The notes below the pieces were generated by a model, which worked only from the letters and a program-made list of their open reading frames with translations, was not told the origin of the DNA and searched no databases. Shown here piece by piece: positions 4,021-6,194 of a stretch of DNA of 6,194 bases. The first letter of the stretch is position 1; every line of letters begins with the position of its first letter. This DNA comes from Coriobacteriia bacterium. GTDB taxonomy: Bacteria > Actinomycetota > Coriobacteriia > Coriobacteriales > UBA8131. Location of the stretch: positions 1-6,194 of the forward strand of contig WRFC01000051.1 in assembly GCA_009779015.1 (NCBI GenBank), written 5' to 3'. Made by a program: the position numbers and the translations under genes.

Positions 4021-6194
4021 ATGCCATTCGACCGATTCACGGACAGGGCCCGCAACGTCTTAGCCGCCGCACAAGAAGAGGCGCGTGACTTACAGCAGCC
4101 CTTTGTGGGCACCGAGCACCTGCTGCTCGGCCTTTTGCGCGAAAAAGAGGGGGCTGCCGTCGCAGCCTTGGCGACCTTGGGCGTCGGTTACGATAAAGCC
4201 CGTGACCAGATCCATATGCTTGTCGAGGGCGAGCCGGACCTGCCCAGCGGGCACTTGAGCTTTACCCCCCGCGTCAAGCGCGTCTTAGAGTTCGCCTTCC
4301 GCGAGACGATGCAGCTGGGGCAGAACTACATCGCCCCCGAGCACATCTTGCTGGGCATTGCCCGCGAGGGCAACGGGGTGGCCATCCAGGCCTTGGCGCA
4401 GCTGGGCATCGATGCCGCCATGCTGCGTAACGCCATCATCGATGCGCTGCACCGCTCGCGCATGGCCCCAGGCGCCTTGCCGATGGGCAAAGAAGACGAC
4501 ATCGACGAGAGCGACAGCATCCTCGACGACTTTGGCATCAACCTGACCGAGCAGGCGCGCCAGAACCGCCTCGACCCGGTCATCGGCCGCGAGCTCGAGA
4601 TCGAGCGCGTGATGCAGATACTCTCGCGCCGCTCTAAGAACAACCCGCTTTTGCTGGGCGACCCAGGTGTCGGCAAGACGGCCGTGGCCGAGGGGCTGGC
4701 GCAGCTCATCGCCTCTGACCAAGTACCCGACATCCTCCGCCACAAGCAGCTGATCTCGCTCGACCTGGCGGCCATGGTGGCCGGCTCTAAGTACCGCGGC
4801 GAGTTCGAAGAGCGCATGAAGCGCGTCGTCCGCGAGGCCACCGAGCGCCACGATGTGATCCTCTTTATCGACGAGATGCATACGATCATCGGCGCCGGCT
4901 CGGCCGAAGGCTCAATCGATGCCGCCGCCATCTTAAAACCGCCTTTGTCGCGCGGCGAGATCCAGGTCATCGGTGCCTCGACGACCGAGGAGTACCGCAA
5001 GCATATCGAGAAGGACGCGGCCTTAGAGCGGCGCTTTCAGACCGTCATGGTCAACGAGCCAACGGTCGACCAGACCGTGCGCATCTTGGAGGGGCTGCGT
5101 GACCGCTATGAAGAGCACCACCGCGTGCAGTTCACCGACGAGGCCTTAAGGGCCGCCGTCAGCCTGGCCGACCGCTACGTCCAGGACCGCTTTTTGCCGG
5201 ACAAGGCCATCGACGTGATCGACGAGGCCGGCGCCCGCATCCGCATCCGCAATATGACGATACCGGCCGACGTGCACGAGATCGACGAGAAGATCCACCT
5301 CTTGCGCATCGACAAAGAAGAGGCCATCGCCTCGCAGGACTTTGAGAAGGCGGCCAAGCTGCGCGACCAAGAGAAGGTCCTGATGTCCGAGCGCGAGGCA
5401 CTCGAAGAAAAATGGCGCAACGACGCTGACCGCCAGGCCATCATGGTCGGCGACCGCGAGATCGCCGACATCATCTCGATGTCTACCGGCGTGCCCGTGG
5501 CCGACCTGACCGAGGCCGAGGCCGAGAAGCTCTTGCGCATGGAGTCTGTGCTGCACGAGCGCATCATCGGCCAAGACGAGGCCGTGACGGCCGTCTCCAA
5601 GGCCATCCGGCGGACCCGCGCCGGCCTCAAGGACCCCCGCCGTCCGGGCGGCTCGTTCGTCTTCCTCGGCCCCTCGGGCGTGGGCAAGACCGAGCTCTCC
5701 AAAGCCCTGGCCGAGTTCCTCTTCAACACCGAAGAGGCCCTGATCAGCTTTGATATGAGCGAGTATATGGAGAAGCACACGGTTTCGCGGCTGGTTGGCT
5801 CTCCTCCCGGTTATGTCGGTTACGACGAGGGCGGGCAGCTGACCAAGGCCGTGCGCCAGCGGCCATACTCGGTCGTGCTCTTTGACGAGATCGAAAAGGC
5901 GCACCCCGATGTCTTTAACGTGCTGCTGCAGATCCTTGAAGAGGGGCGCCTGACCGACGGGCAGGGGCGCAAGGTCGATTTTCGCAATACGATCATCATC
6001 ATGACCTCGAACATCGGGGCACGCGAGATCGCCGACACCGCGCCAATTGGCTTTAGCGGCGCCGGCGGCCAAAAAGGCCTGAGTGACAAAGAGATCAACT
6101 CGCGCGTTATGAGCGAGGTCAAAAAGCTCTTTCGGCCAGAGTTCTTGAACCGCATCGACGAGGTCATCGTCTTCAAGTCGCTGACCACCGAGCA
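4021..6194 (+). CDS. clpC: ATP-dependent Clp protease ATP-binding subunit ClpC, 3' end missing
   Basis: An Hsp100 unfoldase that threads proteins into the ClpP chamber for degradation; 724 codons are visible, and the family's 810-870 length means roughly 90-140 residues lie beyond the window. Order of parts: two Clp_N repeats (about 1-70, with GTEHLLLGLL at 30-39, and about 80-145, with APEHILLGIA); first AAA+ module with Walker A GDPGVGKT at 213-220, pore loop KYRG at 257-260, Walker B ending Asp284-Glu285 and ERRF at 336-339; a short middle domain with a UVR motif (SQDFEKAAKLRDQEK, 438-452); second AAA+ module with Walker A GPSGVGKT at 550-557, pore loop GYVG at 597-600, Walker B Asp622-Glu623, sensor Asn664 and arginine finger Arg711. 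IGF at 676-678 is the ClpP-docking tripeptide, so this is a protease partner rather than a ClpB disaggregase, as the short middle domain also shows. Sensor 1 of module one reads GAST where GATT is usual. It lies 72 nt after lysS and may be partly read from it. Confidence 0.96.
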   Translation, partial: MPFDRFTDRARNVLAAAQEEARDLQQPFVGTEHLLLGLLREKEGAAVAALATLGVGYDKARDQIHMLVEGEPDLPSGHLSFTPRVKRVLEFAFRETMQLGQNYIAPEHILLGIAREGNGVAIQALAQLGIDAAMLRNAIIDALHRSRMAPGALPMGKEDDIDESDSILDDFGINLTEQARQNRLDPVIGRELEIERVMQILSRRSKNNPLLLGDPGVGKTAVAEGLAQLIASDQVPDILRHKQLISLDLAAMVAGSKYRGEFEERMKRVVREATERHDVILFIDEMHTIIGAGSAEGSIDAAAILKPPLSRGEIQVIGASTTEEYRKHIEKDAALERRFQTVMVNEPTVDQTVRILEGLRDRYEEHHRVQFTDEALRAAVSLADRYVQDRFLPDKAIDVIDEAGARIRIRNMTIPADVHEIDEKIHLLRIDKEEAIASQDFEKAAKLRDQEKVLMSEREALEEKWRNDADRQAIMVGDREIADIISMSTGVPVADLTEAEAEKLLRMESVLHERIIGQDEAVTAVSKAIRRTRAGLKDPRRPGGSFVFLGPSGVGKTELSKALAEFLFNTEEALISFDMSEYMEKHTVSRLVGSPPGYVGYDEGGQLTKAVRQRPYSVVLFDEIEKAHPDVFNVLLQILEEGRLTDGQGRKVDFRNTIIIMTSNIGAREIADTAPIGFSGAGGQKGLSDKEINSRVMSEVKKLFRPEFLNRIDEVIVFKSLTTE

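Noticed and set aside
4285..4881. A 198-residue open frame on the minus strand opposite the N-terminal half of clpC
   Set aside because: Same reason: it overlaps well-conserved ClpC motifs and has a composition typical of antisense GC-rich frames.
5146..6072. A 308-residue open frame on the minus strand opposite clpC
   Set aside because: It is the shadow expected from GC-rich codon bias; the + strand encodes an unmistakable second AAA+ module, and the antisense product shows no recognisable domain or ribosome site.

Overview
The window holds GC-rich bacterial chromosome with six genes, all on the + strand, and looks like housekeeping sequence rather than a mobile or accessory region. No rRNA, tRNA, insertion sequence, CRISPR array, phage or toxin gene is visible. 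The mix of GalU, a DUF2085 membrane protein, a TatA-type translocase subunit, GreA, class II LysS and ClpC, with C/G-ending codons dominating, suggests a high-GC Gram-positive, perhaps an actinobacterium of the Coriobacteriia type. That placement is inference from gene content and style; no marker in the window settles it.

Left part (1-1448): the 3' portion of a UTP-glucose-1-phosphate uridylyltransferase gene (galU), then after 18 nt a multi-spanning DUF2085 protein. The spacing suggests one transcript. A 130-nt gap follows, the longest non-coding stretch here, and probably holds the promoter for the next gene.

Middle part (1579-3948): tatA, encoding a small Tat subunit with an extreme Glu run followed by a Lys-rich end; a 94-nt gap with nested inverted repeats; then greA (transcript cleavage factor) and lysS (lysyl-tRNA synthetase), 23 nt apart and very likely cotranscribed. 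Inside lysS is a sharply bounded AT-rich block (about 37% GC over 3461-3560, against about 62% just upstream) that keeps the reading frame and the protein's family features.

Right part (4021-6194): clpC, open to the right edge, 724 codons visible, with the N domain, both AAA+ modules, the UVR-type middle domain and an IGF ClpP-docking tripeptide. No CtsR or HspR-like operator is seen in the 72 nt before it.

Together the genes serve envelope sugar-nucleotide supply, protein export, transcription rescue, tRNA charging and protein quality control. I found no convincing undescribed system. The best leads are the compositional mosaic in lysS, the three-block charged tail of TatA and the paired hairpins between tatA and greA.
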